64,000 bases of DNA, from assembly GCF_000379765.1 (NCBI RefSeq), contig NZ_KB903454.1:372001-436000 (forward strand), given 5' to 3'. The position numbers were made by a program, and so were the translations under genes. The notes under the pieces were generated by a model. That model was given only the letters and a program-made list of their open reading frames with translations, had not been told where the DNA came from and did not search any database. Shown here in pieces: positions 46,814 through 55,451 of this stretch; the stretch's first letter is position 1; every line of letters begins with the position of its first letter. Source of the DNA: Flexithrix dorotheae DSM 6795 (GTDB lineage: Bacteria > Bacteroidota > Bacteroidia > Cytophagales > Flammeovirgaceae).

Positions 46814-48274
46814 ATGAGCCCAGCACTGGTATTTAGCGTCATTTTTGGCTATTTTATTCTTTTAATTTGTATTTCGTATTTTACCTCACGAAAAGCTGAT
46901 ACAGACACTTTTTTTACGGGAAATAGACAATCGCCCTGGTATTTAGTAGCCTTCGGAATGATAGGAGCTTCACTTTCCGGAGTTACTTTCATCTCAGTAC
47001 CAGGAGAAGTTGGTAATTCAGACTGGACTTATTTCCAAATTGTGCTTGGCTATTTATTAGGCTATCTGGTAATTGGGACGGTACTTATGCCTTTGTATTA
47101 CAGGCTGAATCTGGTATCCATTTATACCTACCTACAGGACAGGTTTGGAATTTGGTCTTACAAAACTGGTTCATTTTTCTTTTTACTTTCCCAAACAATA
47201 GGTGCCTCTTTCCGGCTTTTTCTGGTTGCCGGAGTATTGCAAATCGCTTTTTTCGATAGCTTCGGTGTTCCTTTTGAAGTTTCTGTTTTAATTACCATTA
47301 TTCTGATTTGGTTGTACACCTTTAAAGGCGGTATAAAAACAATTGTCTGGACAGATTCTCTCCAGACCTTTTTTATGTTGCTTTCAGTTTGCATCAGTAT
47401 TTACATCATCGCCCAACAACTTGACCTGTCCTTCAACCAGGTGATGGATAAGGTTGGAAATTCTGATTACTCCAAAATCTTCATTTGGGACTGGAAACCG
47501 GGCAATAACTTCTTCAAACAATTTTTTTCAGGTGCATTTATCGCTATTGTGATGACCGGCCTGGACCAGAACATGATGCAAAAAAACCTCACTTGCAAGA
47601 ATATTGGGGAAGCCCAGAAAAATATGCTTTGGTTTAGCATCACACTGGTTTTTGTAAATTTGCTATTCCTTAGTCTGGGAGTTTTGCTTTACGTTTTTGC
47701 CGAAGATCAGGGAATTGTTTTGGCCATCAATGAAGAAACAGGAAAACTCCTTAGCACAGACAAACTTTTCCCTAACCTGGCCATCAATCATTTCAATCTT
47801 CTGGCAGGAGTAATATTTTTATTGGGCATTACAGCTGCGGCTTATTCCAGTGCCGACTCCTCCCTTACCTCACTGACTACTGCCTTTTGTGTGGATTTTC
47901 TAAATTTTGATAAACTGCCAGAAGAAAAAAGGAAACAAACAAGAATGATTGTTCACATAGGGTTTTCGGTAATTCTGTTTTTAGCGATTTTTATTTTTAA
48001 TAAAATCAACGATGACAGTGTAATTAACTCAGTTTTCCGGGCAGCTGGCTACACCTATGGACCCTTACTAGGCTTATTTTCTTTTGGACTATTTACAAAA
48101 TATAAAGTAAAGGATAAATTTGTGCTTCCACTTTGCCTGGCTACTCCCATTATCTCTTATATCCTGAATGCCAACTCTGAAGTATGGTTTGGCGGGTACA
48201 TATTTGGTTTTGAAATTCTGATTGTCAATGGAGCATTAACATTTATTGGCCTGTTCTTATTGAGGAAAAAATGA
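46814..48274 (+). CDS. Sodium:solute symporter (SSS family)
   Basis: Inner-membrane Na+-coupled symporter of 486 residues with about 13 spans. I use the ATG at 46814; a longer frame from TTG 46766 would add a polar stretch before the first helix. Landmarks are the N-terminal FFTGNRQSPWYLVAFGMIGASLSGVTFISVPG, typical of SSS proteins, GGIKTIVWTDSLQTFFML, and AAAYSSADSSLTSLTTAFCVDF with the Na2-site serines. The substrate (sugar, iodide-like anion, amino acid or sialic acid) cannot be read. It stands alone after the type IX terminator. No terminator is obvious directly after its stop. Confidence 0.93.
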   Translation: MSPALVFSVIFGYFILLICISYFTSRKADTDTFFTGNRQSPWYLVAFGMIGASLSGVTFISVPGEVGNSDWTYFQIVLGYLLGYLVIGTVLMPLYYRLNLVSIYTYLQDRFGIWSYKTGSFFFLLSQTIGASFRLFLVAGVLQIAFFDSFGVPFEVSVLITIILIWLYTFKGGIKTIVWTDSLQTFFMLLSVCISIYIIAQQLDLSFNQVMDKVGNSDYSKIFIWDWKPGNNFFKQFFSGAFIAIVMTGLDQNMMQKNLTCKNIGEAQKNMLWFSITLVFVNLLFLSLGVLLYVFAEDQGIVLAINEETGKLLSTDKLFPNLAINHFNLLAGVIFLLGITAAAYSSADSSLTSLTTAFCVDFLNFDKLPEEKRKQTRMIVHIGFSVILFLAIFIFNKINDDSVINSVFRAAGYTYGPLLGLFSFGLFTKYKVKDKFVLPLCLATPIISYILNANSEVWFGGYIFGFEILIVNGALTFIGLFLLRKK

Positions 48275-48557
48275 TAATAATGAATTTCAATTGCTAAAGT
48301 GCTTTTTTTTTATTTGAAACAACATTTATAGTTAATGAATTTTAATAAAGGATTTAAAATCTAACCTGAAGTCACTGGATGCGTAAATGATAACAAGATT
48401 TTATTTGTAACATTTTTTCATTAAGTTGTAGAAATGACTTGCTTTTAGTTACATCTATAACCCTTTCAAAATCAGCATCTACCTAATAACAATAATAATT
48501 TTTAACAACTTGGGTTAAAGAACCCAAAACCTATTTAATACCAAAAACTTCCAATTT
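48275..48557 (+). promoter_or_regulatory. Leader of the 41-codon peptide gene
   Basis: A 283-bp AT-rich region between the symporter and the peptide gene. A perfect hairpin TTGGGTT-AAAG-AACCCAA (48510-48527) lies 30 bp before the peptide start. I see no clear TAnnTTTG promoter, so co-transcription with the symporter is possible. Confidence 0.4.
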
Positions 48558-48683
48558 ATGAATTACTTAAAAAACGCTAACGAAAAATTAAGCTTAAACC
48601 TAATCAACAGAATACCTGACGGGGATGATACCCCAACAGGGGGAGGGGGAGATGTTGAATTACCACCTAATGGTGACGATTAA
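48558..48683 (+). CDS. Small acidic Gly/Pro-rich peptide, 41 residues
   Basis: I do not recognise this peptide. The N-terminal half is MNYLKNANEKLSLNLINRI, helix-forming and leader-like; the C-terminal half runs from Pro20, begins PDGDDTPTGGGGDVE and ends PPNGDD, with seven Asp/Glu, six Gly and no Cys. The two-part composition resembles ribosomal peptide precursors, but no modification enzyme is adjacent. A textbook terminator starts 23 bp after the stop, which argues for a real transcript ending here. It faces the TPR-CHAT protease-like gene tail to tail. It could be a substrate or partner of that protein, a RiPP precursor, or an unrelated small protein. Confidence 0.6.
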   Translation: MNYLKNANEKLSLNLINRIPDGDDTPTGGGGDVELPPNGDD

Positions 48684-48705
48684 AAACCTAAAAATTATAA
48701 TTCCG

Positions 48706-48729
48706 GCAGCCTTAGGGCTGCTTTTTTTT
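48706..48729 (+). terminator. Terminator of the peptide gene, overlapping the CHAT stop codon
   Basis: GCAGCC (48706-48711) pairs with GGCTGC (48716-48721), followed by eight T. The 4-base loop contains the reverse complement of the CHAT stop codon (48712-48714), and the T-run is coding sequence for the CHAT protein's Lys-rich tail. Confidence 0.88.
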
Positions 48730-51700
48730 GCTTTTACTTTTTTTCTGGAAAAGAAATCCGACTATAATGGCCATCCCTAAAATCCCTATCGAAAAATAAA
48801 TATTTTTGAAATTATTCCCATATTTTAAATCTTGTTTTCCCACAAAAACCAAAGGTGCCCAGTAAGCCGGATGAGCAGTCCTTTCATCTGCCTTTTCCAA
48901 ATATCTTAATTTGGCATTCCTAAGAGATTCATTTACAAGTTTTTGTTCATTTATATTTTTATAAAATTCATCAACAATTTCAAGGGCAAATTTATCATGT
49001 ACCTGCCACAAACTCATGATGATAGAAGGACAGCCCGCATAAGCAAAACCTCTCCCCATACTTAATACTCCCTCTCCCTTTTGAACTTTCCCTACCCCTG
49101 ATTCACAGGCACTTAAAAAGGTTAAACTGGCATTTAGATTCAAATTATACAGTTCATAATCATATAAAACCCCATCTTCTTCTCCATCCAGACTATCCCT
49201 AAAAACCAAATAAGCCTCTCCATTATTACCTCTTTCAGCAAAGCCATGAATAGCCAGATGAATGATATCAAACTCCTTTGCCTTTTGCTTAAAATTCTTT
49301 TCTGTGGCATTTTCCCCCATAAAATAGTTGCCTTCAAACATTTTGGATATAGCCATGATCTCCATTGGGGCTCCTAAAAGCATTCCCAGATTTCTCCTGT
49401 ATGCAGCAGGCTCTGTGTTTCCTGTTAGTTCTTTGGGGTCAGTAAAACTAAAGGCCAAAACTTCTGGAGCACCACCAGGTTTAGTTGTGCTTTTCAATAA
49501 AAAATCACTTGAATAGACATAACTTGTGGTATATTCATTGATAAGATATTTGAGGTTTTTATAATCCAAAATCCTGGATTGAGGTTTTTTGGAAATAAGG
49601 GACTCAAATGGAATATAGGCCAAAACTCCATCAGGAATGATGATCAATTTATCAATCTTATCTTTTCCAAAGGCAGGAGCCACAAGCGATTCATACAAGG
49701 CACTCGAATTTGAAGTAAAAGTTTCATAGGTCTTTTGGGCATTGGTGCCATTTAAGCCATTTGCAAGCGAGGACAAATAAACTAAAACATTAAATTCAAC
49801 TTTACTGTCAATTTTAAATATTTCCACTCCTGAGGCAGAGATACCCATCCCATAGTTATAATCTCTTCCCCAAAAGTATTCAATGATTAAAGCATTATTT
49901 TGAACTGCAAACATTTGCAATTCTTCAATGGATACCTTTCTATCCTGATATTTAACCTGATAATAATGAGGGTAATGCTTTTGAAATTGAGATAGCAAAC
50001 TCTCTTTTGCTTTGTCCAATTGGAACAAAGAATCATAAATTGCAGCCTTTTTTGATTTCTCAGTTATTTTTTTAAGCAAATCATGGTAATACGAAATTTC
50101 ATATTCTAAATTTTTTTCCTTTTCTGTCAAGTCAGTGGGTAAACCTAATTGATTTATACTTTCCGCCTTGGCAAAAGCTTTTGACAACAGTTTGGCTTTG
50201 CTTTTTGCCATCATTTCCACAAATTCTTTCTTGTATTTGTGTTCTTTTGGATATAACTTTTGCAACTCCCACAATCCAGCTAAACCATATTCATAGACTT
50301 GTTTATTTTCCTCATTTAAAGCCAACTGATCATCTTCTCGCTGAAGATTCCCACTGAGCTCAGTCAACATTTGATCAGCAATTTTAACAAGCCTGTAGGA
50401 ATTGTGTAGGTAATCAAGACTATTGTGTGGGTCTTCCTTATAAATCCAAAAAGAAGTTCTTAATAAATTTCTTAAAACAGTCAAACTTAGTACGCTAATA
50501 TCTAAGTCTTCAATATATAAGTTTTCATTTTCCTGTTTTTCTTTATCCTTAATAAAAAAACTTAATGCATAATTGGTATAATGGAAAGCACTGTCCAGCA
50601 CATCCCAATTATAAAAATAATCTCCAAGTAAAAAATAAGAAGAACTTCCAAAGTTATTTTCATTAGAGAAATAATCCTCCCTCAACCTTATGGTCTTCTT
50701 AATATAAAATAGACTAGAATCTTTTTTTAGCACTCTTTCTATTGGGTCATTCTTATCGCTTCCATAAAGAAAAGTATTTCCCAAGTTTTGATATATATTT
50801 CCCAATTCTTTTTTTACATAAAGCTCTTTTTTGTTGATCTTTTCCAATATGTATCGGGCTTTATGAAAATATTTCAATCCAATTTTGTGCTTTTTACTCT
50901 TTTTAAATAATTGCCCTAATCCATTAAAATATGTTGCTAACAAAAAGTCATTTTTAATGTCTTGGACTTGATGGGTAGTTATAGCTTTCTCAAAAAACAA
51001 CTTTGAGTTATCAAAATCATTTAAATTACTATAACACTGGGCGATAAGATGATAACAATATTTTTTGTACGCTTCATTATTATATTCTCCCGATTCTAAA
51101 AGGTTTAATGCTTTCTGAGCATAAATCAAGGCTTTGTGATTATCATGTTTTCCTTTTGTAGAATTACTTAAATTAAAAAAAAGTCTGAATTTCAAACTTG
51201 CTTTGGGTTCCAGGCCTTTGGTTTCTAAAATATCCAATGCGGTTTTGTGATTTTGCTCTGCCTTATAAAAATTACCCAACACAAATTGATAGACATTTCC
51301 TATTTCTATATAGGTTCTTGCCGTGGCTGAATTCCATTTGCCATAGGCATCTAGTCTTATTGCTAAACATTTCTGTAATTCTTCCAGGGCAAGATCACCC
51401 TCTTTCATATAGCGATAGCAACTTCCCTTAAAAAAAATTAAAGCAGATAAAAGTCCAGAATGATTAGGCAATTTTTCCTTACAAATGCTTTCCCCCTCTT
51501 CAAAAATTTCAATCGCCTCTTCAAATTTCCTGTCTTCAAAATAGCAAATACCTATTTCAAATATAGCATTGATTTCTCCTTCCCAGTTTTTTTCTTTTCT
51601 GAACAGTTTTTCTGCCTTTCTATATGCCTTAATGCTACCTTCATAATCTTTGATTTTATTCAAAGAATCTCCCATTGCGAGATAAGGATGAGCAAATTCA

Positions 51701-51840
51701 TAAGGTTGGGTGATGGTTCTTTCCTCTGCTGATTTATCGGATTCCTCAAAGTCAAAGGTGATGCTTCCTACACTTGCCTTGGATAAGGGAGAATAAATAA
51801 GCAAAAAAAATGCAGCAACTAATTTTAATGGTATACTCAA
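48712..51840 (-). CDS. Membrane-anchored periplasmic TPR-CHAT (caspase-like) protein
   Basis: Exported protein of 1042 residues: signal peptide (1-22, ending SKASV), at least eight TPR-type helical repeats (about 50-520; e.g. AIFEIGICYFEDRKFEEAIEIFEEG), a linker, and a CHAT domain (about 700-995). The predicted dyad is intact: His865 in IIHLAIHGFAE and Cys912 in LSACESGVG, so protease activity is plausible. A last membrane helix (about 1010-1028) precedes a basic tail (KKSKSKKK), giving a periplasmic CHAT domain and a cytoplasmic C-terminus. TPR-CHAT proteins are frequent in Bacteroidota with mostly unknown roles; one type acts as the Csx29 protease of type III-E CRISPR, but no CRISPR genes are present here. 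It lies between two tiny ORFs (48558-48683 and 51956-52054). Confidence 0.92.
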   Translation of the reverse strand: MSIPLKLVAAFFLLIYSPLSKASVGSITFDFEESDKSAEERTITQPYEFAHPYLAMGDSLNKIKDYEGSIKAYRKAEKLFRKEKNWEGEINAIFEIGICYFEDRKFEEAIEIFEEGESICKEKLPNHSGLLSALIFFKGSCYRYMKEGDLALEELQKCLAIRLDAYGKWNSATARTYIEIGNVYQFVLGNFYKAEQNHKTALDILETKGLEPKASLKFRLFFNLSNSTKGKHDNHKALIYAQKALNLLESGEYNNEAYKKYCYHLIAQCYSNLNDFDNSKLFFEKAITTHQVQDIKNDFLLATYFNGLGQLFKKSKKHKIGLKYFHKARYILEKINKKELYVKKELGNIYQNLGNTFLYGSDKNDPIERVLKKDSSLFYIKKTIRLREDYFSNENNFGSSSYFLLGDYFYNWDVLDSAFHYTNYALSFFIKDKEKQENENLYIEDLDISVLSLTVLRNLLRTSFWIYKEDPHNSLDYLHNSYRLVKIADQMLTELSGNLQREDDQLALNEENKQVYEYGLAGLWELQKLYPKEHKYKKEFVEMMAKSKAKLLSKAFAKAESINQLGLPTDLTEKEKNLEYEISYYHDLLKKITEKSKKAAIYDSLFQLDKAKESLLSQFQKHYPHYYQVKYQDRKVSIEELQMFAVQNNALIIEYFWGRDYNYGMGISASGVEIFKIDSKVEFNVLVYLSSLANGLNGTNAQKTYETFTSNSSALYESLVAPAFGKDKIDKLIIIPDGVLAYIPFESLISKKPQSRILDYKNLKYLINEYTTSYVYSSDFLLKSTTKPGGAPEVLAFSFTDPKELTGNTEPAAYRRNLGMLLGAPMEIMAISKMFEGNYFMGENATEKNFKQKAKEFDIIHLAIHGFAERGNNGEAYLVFRDSLDGEEDGVLYDYELYNLNLNASLTFLSACESGVGKVQKGEGVLSMGRGFAYAGCPSIIMSLWQVHDKFALEIVDEFYKNINEQKLVNESLRNAKLRYLEKADERTAHPAYWAPLVFVGKQDLKYGNNFKNIYFSIGILGMAIIVGFLFQKKSKSKKKQP

Positions 51841-52221
51841 GGTGGTTGATTTTGGTCAATGAATTATAGCAACTAATCGCGTTAGTTTTTTTGGCTAGCT
51901 ATTAATTTTCTCTGATAGTAACAATTTGCGGTGATCCTATGATATAGTTAAAGTAATGCTCAGCAGGGTCTGCCTTTTCGCGTCCCTTTGTTTAATGTTG
52001 AACTTTATCCTTTTTCAGGGGTTCTCCCAAGAGAAGACTCTGAAAAGAAATTGAGCATTTTTATTTACATTCACCACAACTCGTAATAATCATGATTTTT
52101 TGAACTTAAATGGGTAATTAAGGTTAAAAATAGGAGATTTTTTTCATTTTAAAGCTCAACTCAATGGTTGATTTTCCCTTTTCCCCCAAAACCCAGATAA
52201 ATTCTAAATGCAAAGTTATTT
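51841..52221. other. Divergent gap between CHAT and phosphatase genes
   Basis: A 381-bp gap that must hold the promoters of two divergent genes. It also contains a 32-codon secretion-signal-like frame (51956-52054). The 3' half of that frame folds into a long hairpin (CTTTTTCAG at 52010-52018 with CTGAAAAG at 52040-52047, inner arms TTCTC/GAGAA). The remaining DNA is AT-rich and featureless. Confidence 0.45.
51956..52054 (+). CDS. Short signal-peptide-like ORF, 32 residues
   Basis: The frame begins MLSRVCLFASLCLMLNFILF and ends QGFSQEKTLKRN: a basic start, a hydrophobic core and a GFSQ/E site typical of Bacteroidota signal peptides, then only seven or eight polar residues before TGA. It is either a secreted or membrane micropeptide or the 5' remnant of a lost exported-protein gene. 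No ribosome site is obvious. It lies on the strand opposite to the TPR-CHAT gene, about 115 bp upstream of that gene's start and 170 bp before the phosphatase. No protein-like continuation is visible after the stop in other frames. Confidence 0.4.
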   Translation: MLSRVCLFASLCLMLNFILFQGFSQEKTLKRN

Positions 52222-52947
52222 ATGAACGAAAATGATTTTAATATCACACATTCAATACCTTTATCAAAAAAAAGGAGATTGGTAACCTCGGACATTCATG
52301 GATGCTTTCATACCTTCAAGGCTTTAATTTCAAAAATTGGACTTACACCTGAAGATCAGTTGTTTCTTTTAGGGGACTATGTAGACCGCGGGCCGGGAAG
52401 TTCCAGAGTTATTGATTACATCCTAAAATTAATGGAGGATGGATATCAGGTATTTCCATTAAGGGGAAATCATGAAGAAATTTATATTGATTTTGAGGGA
52501 AAAAATGCGCCTAAATTTTTAGGTCAATATGCCGAAGAAAACTATGCCACTGACCTGCTCAATTCTATGGGAAGGGTAAAATCCAGGTACCTAAAGTTCA
52601 TGAAGAGTCTGCCTTATTTTTTTGAATTAGAAAATTGCTTTCTCGTTCATGCAGGGTTTGACTTTTCTTCTGCATCTCCTTTTGAAAATATCTATCAGAT
52701 GGTATGGATTCGAAATTATTTTTACGATGAAAATTTAGCCAAAGGAAAACAAATAATTTATGGCCATACCCCAACTGCTTTCTCTGAAATTGAAGAGGCC
52801 ATACAAAATAAAAAGCCATTAATTCCACTCGACAATGGCTGTGTTTTTGGAAGTGACTTCAGGTCAACAGTTTATCCCGATTATGGAAAATTATTATGCC
52901 TTAACCTGGATACTTTCGAATTAATTTCCCAATATAAAATTGATTGA
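52222..52947 (+). CDS. PPP-family metallophosphatase (Ser/Thr phosphatase or ApaH-like)
   Basis: Cytoplasmic dinuclear-metal phosphatase of 241 residues. The PPP signature blocks are clear: TSDIHGCFHTF (GDxHG-type), LLGDYVDRGPGSSRVID (GDxVDRG), and LRGNHEEI (GNHE). A later FLVHAGFDF and IIYGHTPT supply the remaining metal histidines. Size and motifs fit bacterial PrpA/PrpB-like or diadenosine-tetraphosphatase-like enzymes; the substrate is not decidable. It ends just before an inverted repeat containing two DnaA-box sequences and converges with yaaA. Confidence 0.92.
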   Translation: MNENDFNITHSIPLSKKRRLVTSDIHGCFHTFKALISKIGLTPEDQLFLLGDYVDRGPGSSRVIDYILKLMEDGYQVFPLRGNHEEIYIDFEGKNAPKFLGQYAEENYATDLLNSMGRVKSRYLKFMKSLPYFFELENCFLVHAGFDFSSASPFENIYQMVWIRNYFYDENLAKGKQIIYGHTPTAFSEIEEAIQNKKPLIPLDNGCVFGSDFRSTVYPDYGKLLCLNLDTFELISQYKID

Positions 52948-52957
52948 AAAAAGCAAG

Positions 52958-53001
52958 AAAAAGTTATCCACAAATGTTGGTAACTATGTGAATAACTTTT
53001 G
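52958..53001. repeat. Inverted repeat made of two consensus DnaA boxes
   Basis: TTATCCACA (52964-52972) and the reverse complement of TTATTCACA (52987-52995) face each other, within arms AAAAGTTAT-x-CACA/TGTG-x-ATAACTTTT that pair over 14 positions with one mismatch. The site lies between convergent genes, so the same repeat could simply be a bidirectional transcription terminator; the two readings are not exclusive. A further inverted repeat AATATTTG/CAAATATT follows in AT-rich DNA. Confidence 0.5.
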
Positions 53002-53084
53002 AGAAATCTTTAATATTTGTACAATTCAAATATTTCACAGGACTTTTTTGCTAAAAACCACAAAAATATTAACAAGTATTAGTT

Positions 53085-53852
53085 TTAACCTCTGGTAAAA
53101 ACCCACTCATTTCCATTACTCATCAAGTCATTATAACTATAACCTTCTTCCTGGAATAATTTTAAATTTTCGGGATTGGTAAGTTTGTTTTTAATCGCAT
53201 ATGCAGACATAAATCCTCTTGCTTTTTTGGCAAAAAAGCTCAGCACTTTATAATCTCCATTTTTAAAATCTTTAAAGACTGGAGTAATTACTGTGGCTTT
53301 AAGCTTTTTGAGGTTTACCGATTTAAAATATTCGTTTGAAGCCAGATTAATCACCACTGGTTCCTCTTCATTTTCCAGAAAGAAATTTAAAGTATCTGTA
53401 ATTTTATCCCCCCAAAACTGATATAGGTTTTTCTTCCTTCTTACAGGCAATTGAGTACCCATTTCCAACCTGTAAGGCCTGATCAAATCCAGCGGTTTTA
53501 GTAAGCCATGCAAGCCAGACAATATGCGGAGATGTTTTTGGGCAAAATCAAAATCTTCCTGTACAAATGTTTCCGCCTGAAGCCCCAGGTAAACATCTCC
53601 TTTAAAGGCTAAAACTGCCTGCTTGGCAGCGGGAACTTTAAATTCAGGAGACCAGTTTTGGTAGCGGTCGTAATTCAACTCAGCCAACTGTGGACTGATG
53701 TTCATTAATTCCCCTATTTTTTTTCGGGAAAAAGTTCTGAGTTTTTTAATTAATATTTCCGATTCTTCCTGAAACACAGGTTGAGAACTGGTATCAGTCA
53801 AATTATTTGCGGTAAAATCCAGCGTTTTTGCAGGTGATATTAAAATTAACAT
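53085..53852 (-). CDS. yaaA: YaaA-family (UPF0246) peroxide-stress protein
   Basis: Cytoplasmic protein of 255 residues starting MLILISPAKTLDF, the YaaA family signature. Further landmarks are YDRYQNWSPEF, AVLAFKGDVYLGLQAETF, LSGLHGLLKPLDLIRPYRLEMGT, and FFAKKARGFMSAYAI. In Escherichia coli YaaA limits intracellular iron and protects DNA during hydrogen peroxide stress, and it binds DNA. Length and motif spacing are normal. No OxyR-like site is evident. It converges with the phosphatase gene. Confidence 0.95.
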   Translation of the reverse strand: MLILISPAKTLDFTANNLTDTSSQPVFQEESEILIKKLRTFSRKKIGELMNISPQLAELNYDRYQNWSPEFKVPAAKQAVLAFKGDVYLGLQAETFVQEDFDFAQKHLRILSGLHGLLKPLDLIRPYRLEMGTQLPVRRKKNLYQFWGDKITDTLNFFLENEEEPVVINLASNEYFKSVNLKKLKATVITPVFKDFKNGDYKVLSFFAKKARGFMSAYAIKNKLTNPENLKLFQEEGYSYNDLMSNGNEWVFTRG

Positions 53853-54317
53853 TTACGAATAAATTAAGTCGCTCTACCAATTTGTTACAAGCAATTTTGG
53901 CTTATTTTAAATCAGTTGAGGTGAATGGGTATTTTTAAATTTAATTACACAATTATTAAAGTTTTATATGCCTAATTTTGCATATAAATCATTTATAGCT
54001 GTCAAAGGTTAAGTAGAGAGTCCTGTAAATTAATTGTCACATAAAATTGAATGATTTACAATGGTTTTTCCTACTTCAAACAGTTGGAGTTTGCTATAAA
54101 ACTTTTTCAGTCGCTCAAAATAAAGCATCAGCAGGCATAATTCTATTTAATTTTGGAAAATTGTAAATCTGAAAGCAATTTTGAGGAAAATTTTTAGAAC
54201 AAAGCATTTTTTAAGACACATTTTTATTTTTATTCTTTGTTGATATTTAGTCAAAGCACTGGAATGAATTGTTAAGAGGGCCTGGCAAATAAAAACATTT
54301 GACAAAAATATTTTTTT
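53853..54317. promoter_or_regulatory. Divergent gap between yaaA and fabH
   Basis: A 465-bp AT-rich region with no plausible gene. TAATTTTG (54148-54155) matches the -7 consensus in the fabH direction, about 160 bp before its start, without a clear -33 partner. Nothing else is recognised. Confidence 0.3.
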
Positions 54318-55307
54318 ATGAATAAAGTAACAGCTGCAATTACCGGGGTTCACGGCTGGGTTCCTCCCTATATTCTGGATAACAAGGAATTGGAAACCAT
54401 GGTTGACACAACCGATGAATGGATTTCCACTAGGACTGGAATTAAGGAGAGAAGAATTCTGAAAGGAGAAGGACAGGGTACTTCTGTAATGGCTGCAGAG
54501 GCAGTGAAAGGTTTACTGGAAAAGACGGGAGTTAAACCTGACGAAATTGATGGGGTTATTGTGGCTACTTCTACGCCCGATATGCTATTTCCATCCACCG
54601 CAAATCTGGTTTGCGATAAAATTGGAATTAAAAATGCATACAGTTTTGATATGGCTGCGGCCTGCTCAGGATTTTTATATGCCATTGAAGTAGGAGCCAA
54701 TTTTATCCGGTCTGGCGGAAGTAAAAAAGTGATCGTAATTGGGGCCGATAAAATGTCCTCCGTAATGGATTATACAGACAGGGCTACCTGTATTTTGTTT
54801 GGTGATGGTGCTGGTGCAGTCCTACTTGAGCCCAACACCGAAGGATATGGTTTACAGGATGCCATTCTAAAATCTGACGGAGAAGGAAAGGATTTGCTCA
54901 GAGTAAAAGGGCATGGCTCCATTGAACCCGTAACACCTGAAAAATTAATGAAAAAAGATCATTTTTTCTATCAGGAAGGAAAAGCCGTTTTCAGATTTGC
55001 TGTAACCAGAATGGCTGATGCTGCTGCCGAGATAATGGAAAGAAACAACCTGAAAGGTGATGATATTGCGTATCTGGTTCCACATCAGGCCAACAAAAGA
55101 ATTATAGAGGCAACCGCCAATAGAATGGGAATTGGGATGGACAAAGTGACCATGAATATCGAGCGATATGGCAATACCACTGGAGCAACCATTCCTTTGT
55201 GTTTGTGGGAATGGGAAAAAGACTTTAAAAAAGGAGACAATCTGGTGATGGCTGCCTTTGGAGGTGGTTTCACCTGGGGAGCTACCTATTTAACATGGGC
55301 TTATTGA
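54318..55307 (+). CDS. fabH: Beta-ketoacyl-ACP synthase III
   Basis: Initiates fatty-acid synthesis by condensing an acyl-CoA with malonyl-ACP. The 329-residue protein carries the full triad: Cys116 in AAACSGFLYA, His256 in VPHQANKRI, and Asn286 in RYGNTTGATIPL. TTDEWISTRTGIKERR near the N-terminus and GDGAGAVLLEP are further family landmarks. It is alone, not beside plsX/rpmF/acpP as in many genomes, so it may be one of several FabH copies. It ends with a strong terminator. Confidence 0.95.
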   Translation: MNKVTAAITGVHGWVPPYILDNKELETMVDTTDEWISTRTGIKERRILKGEGQGTSVMAAEAVKGLLEKTGVKPDEIDGVIVATSTPDMLFPSTANLVCDKIGIKNAYSFDMAAACSGFLYAIEVGANFIRSGGSKKVIVIGADKMSSVMDYTDRATCILFGDGAGAVLLEPNTEGYGLQDAILKSDGEGKDLLRVKGHGSIEPVTPEKLMKKDHFFYQEGKAVFRFAVTRMADAAAEIMERNNLKGDDIAYLVPHQANKRIIEATANRMGIGMDKVTMNIERYGNTTGATIPLCLWEWEKDFKKGDNLVMAAFGGGFTWGATYLTWAY

Positions 55308-55342
55308 GGCAATTGAAACAGCTCTTTTTACAAAAAATATTT

Positions 55343-55377
55343 AAAAAAATCCCGAAAGTAAAGCTTCGGGATTTTTT
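55343..55377 (+). terminator. Terminator of fabH
   Basis: AAAAAAATCCCGAA pairs with TTCGGGATTTTTT (55343-55377), loop of eight bases, T-run at the end. Confidence 0.92.
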
Positions 55378-55451
55378 GTTTTCCGACTTTTTTCCAAAAT
55401 TGCCTGACTAACTAATTAATTAACACACACCACCAATATACCAATAATCAC

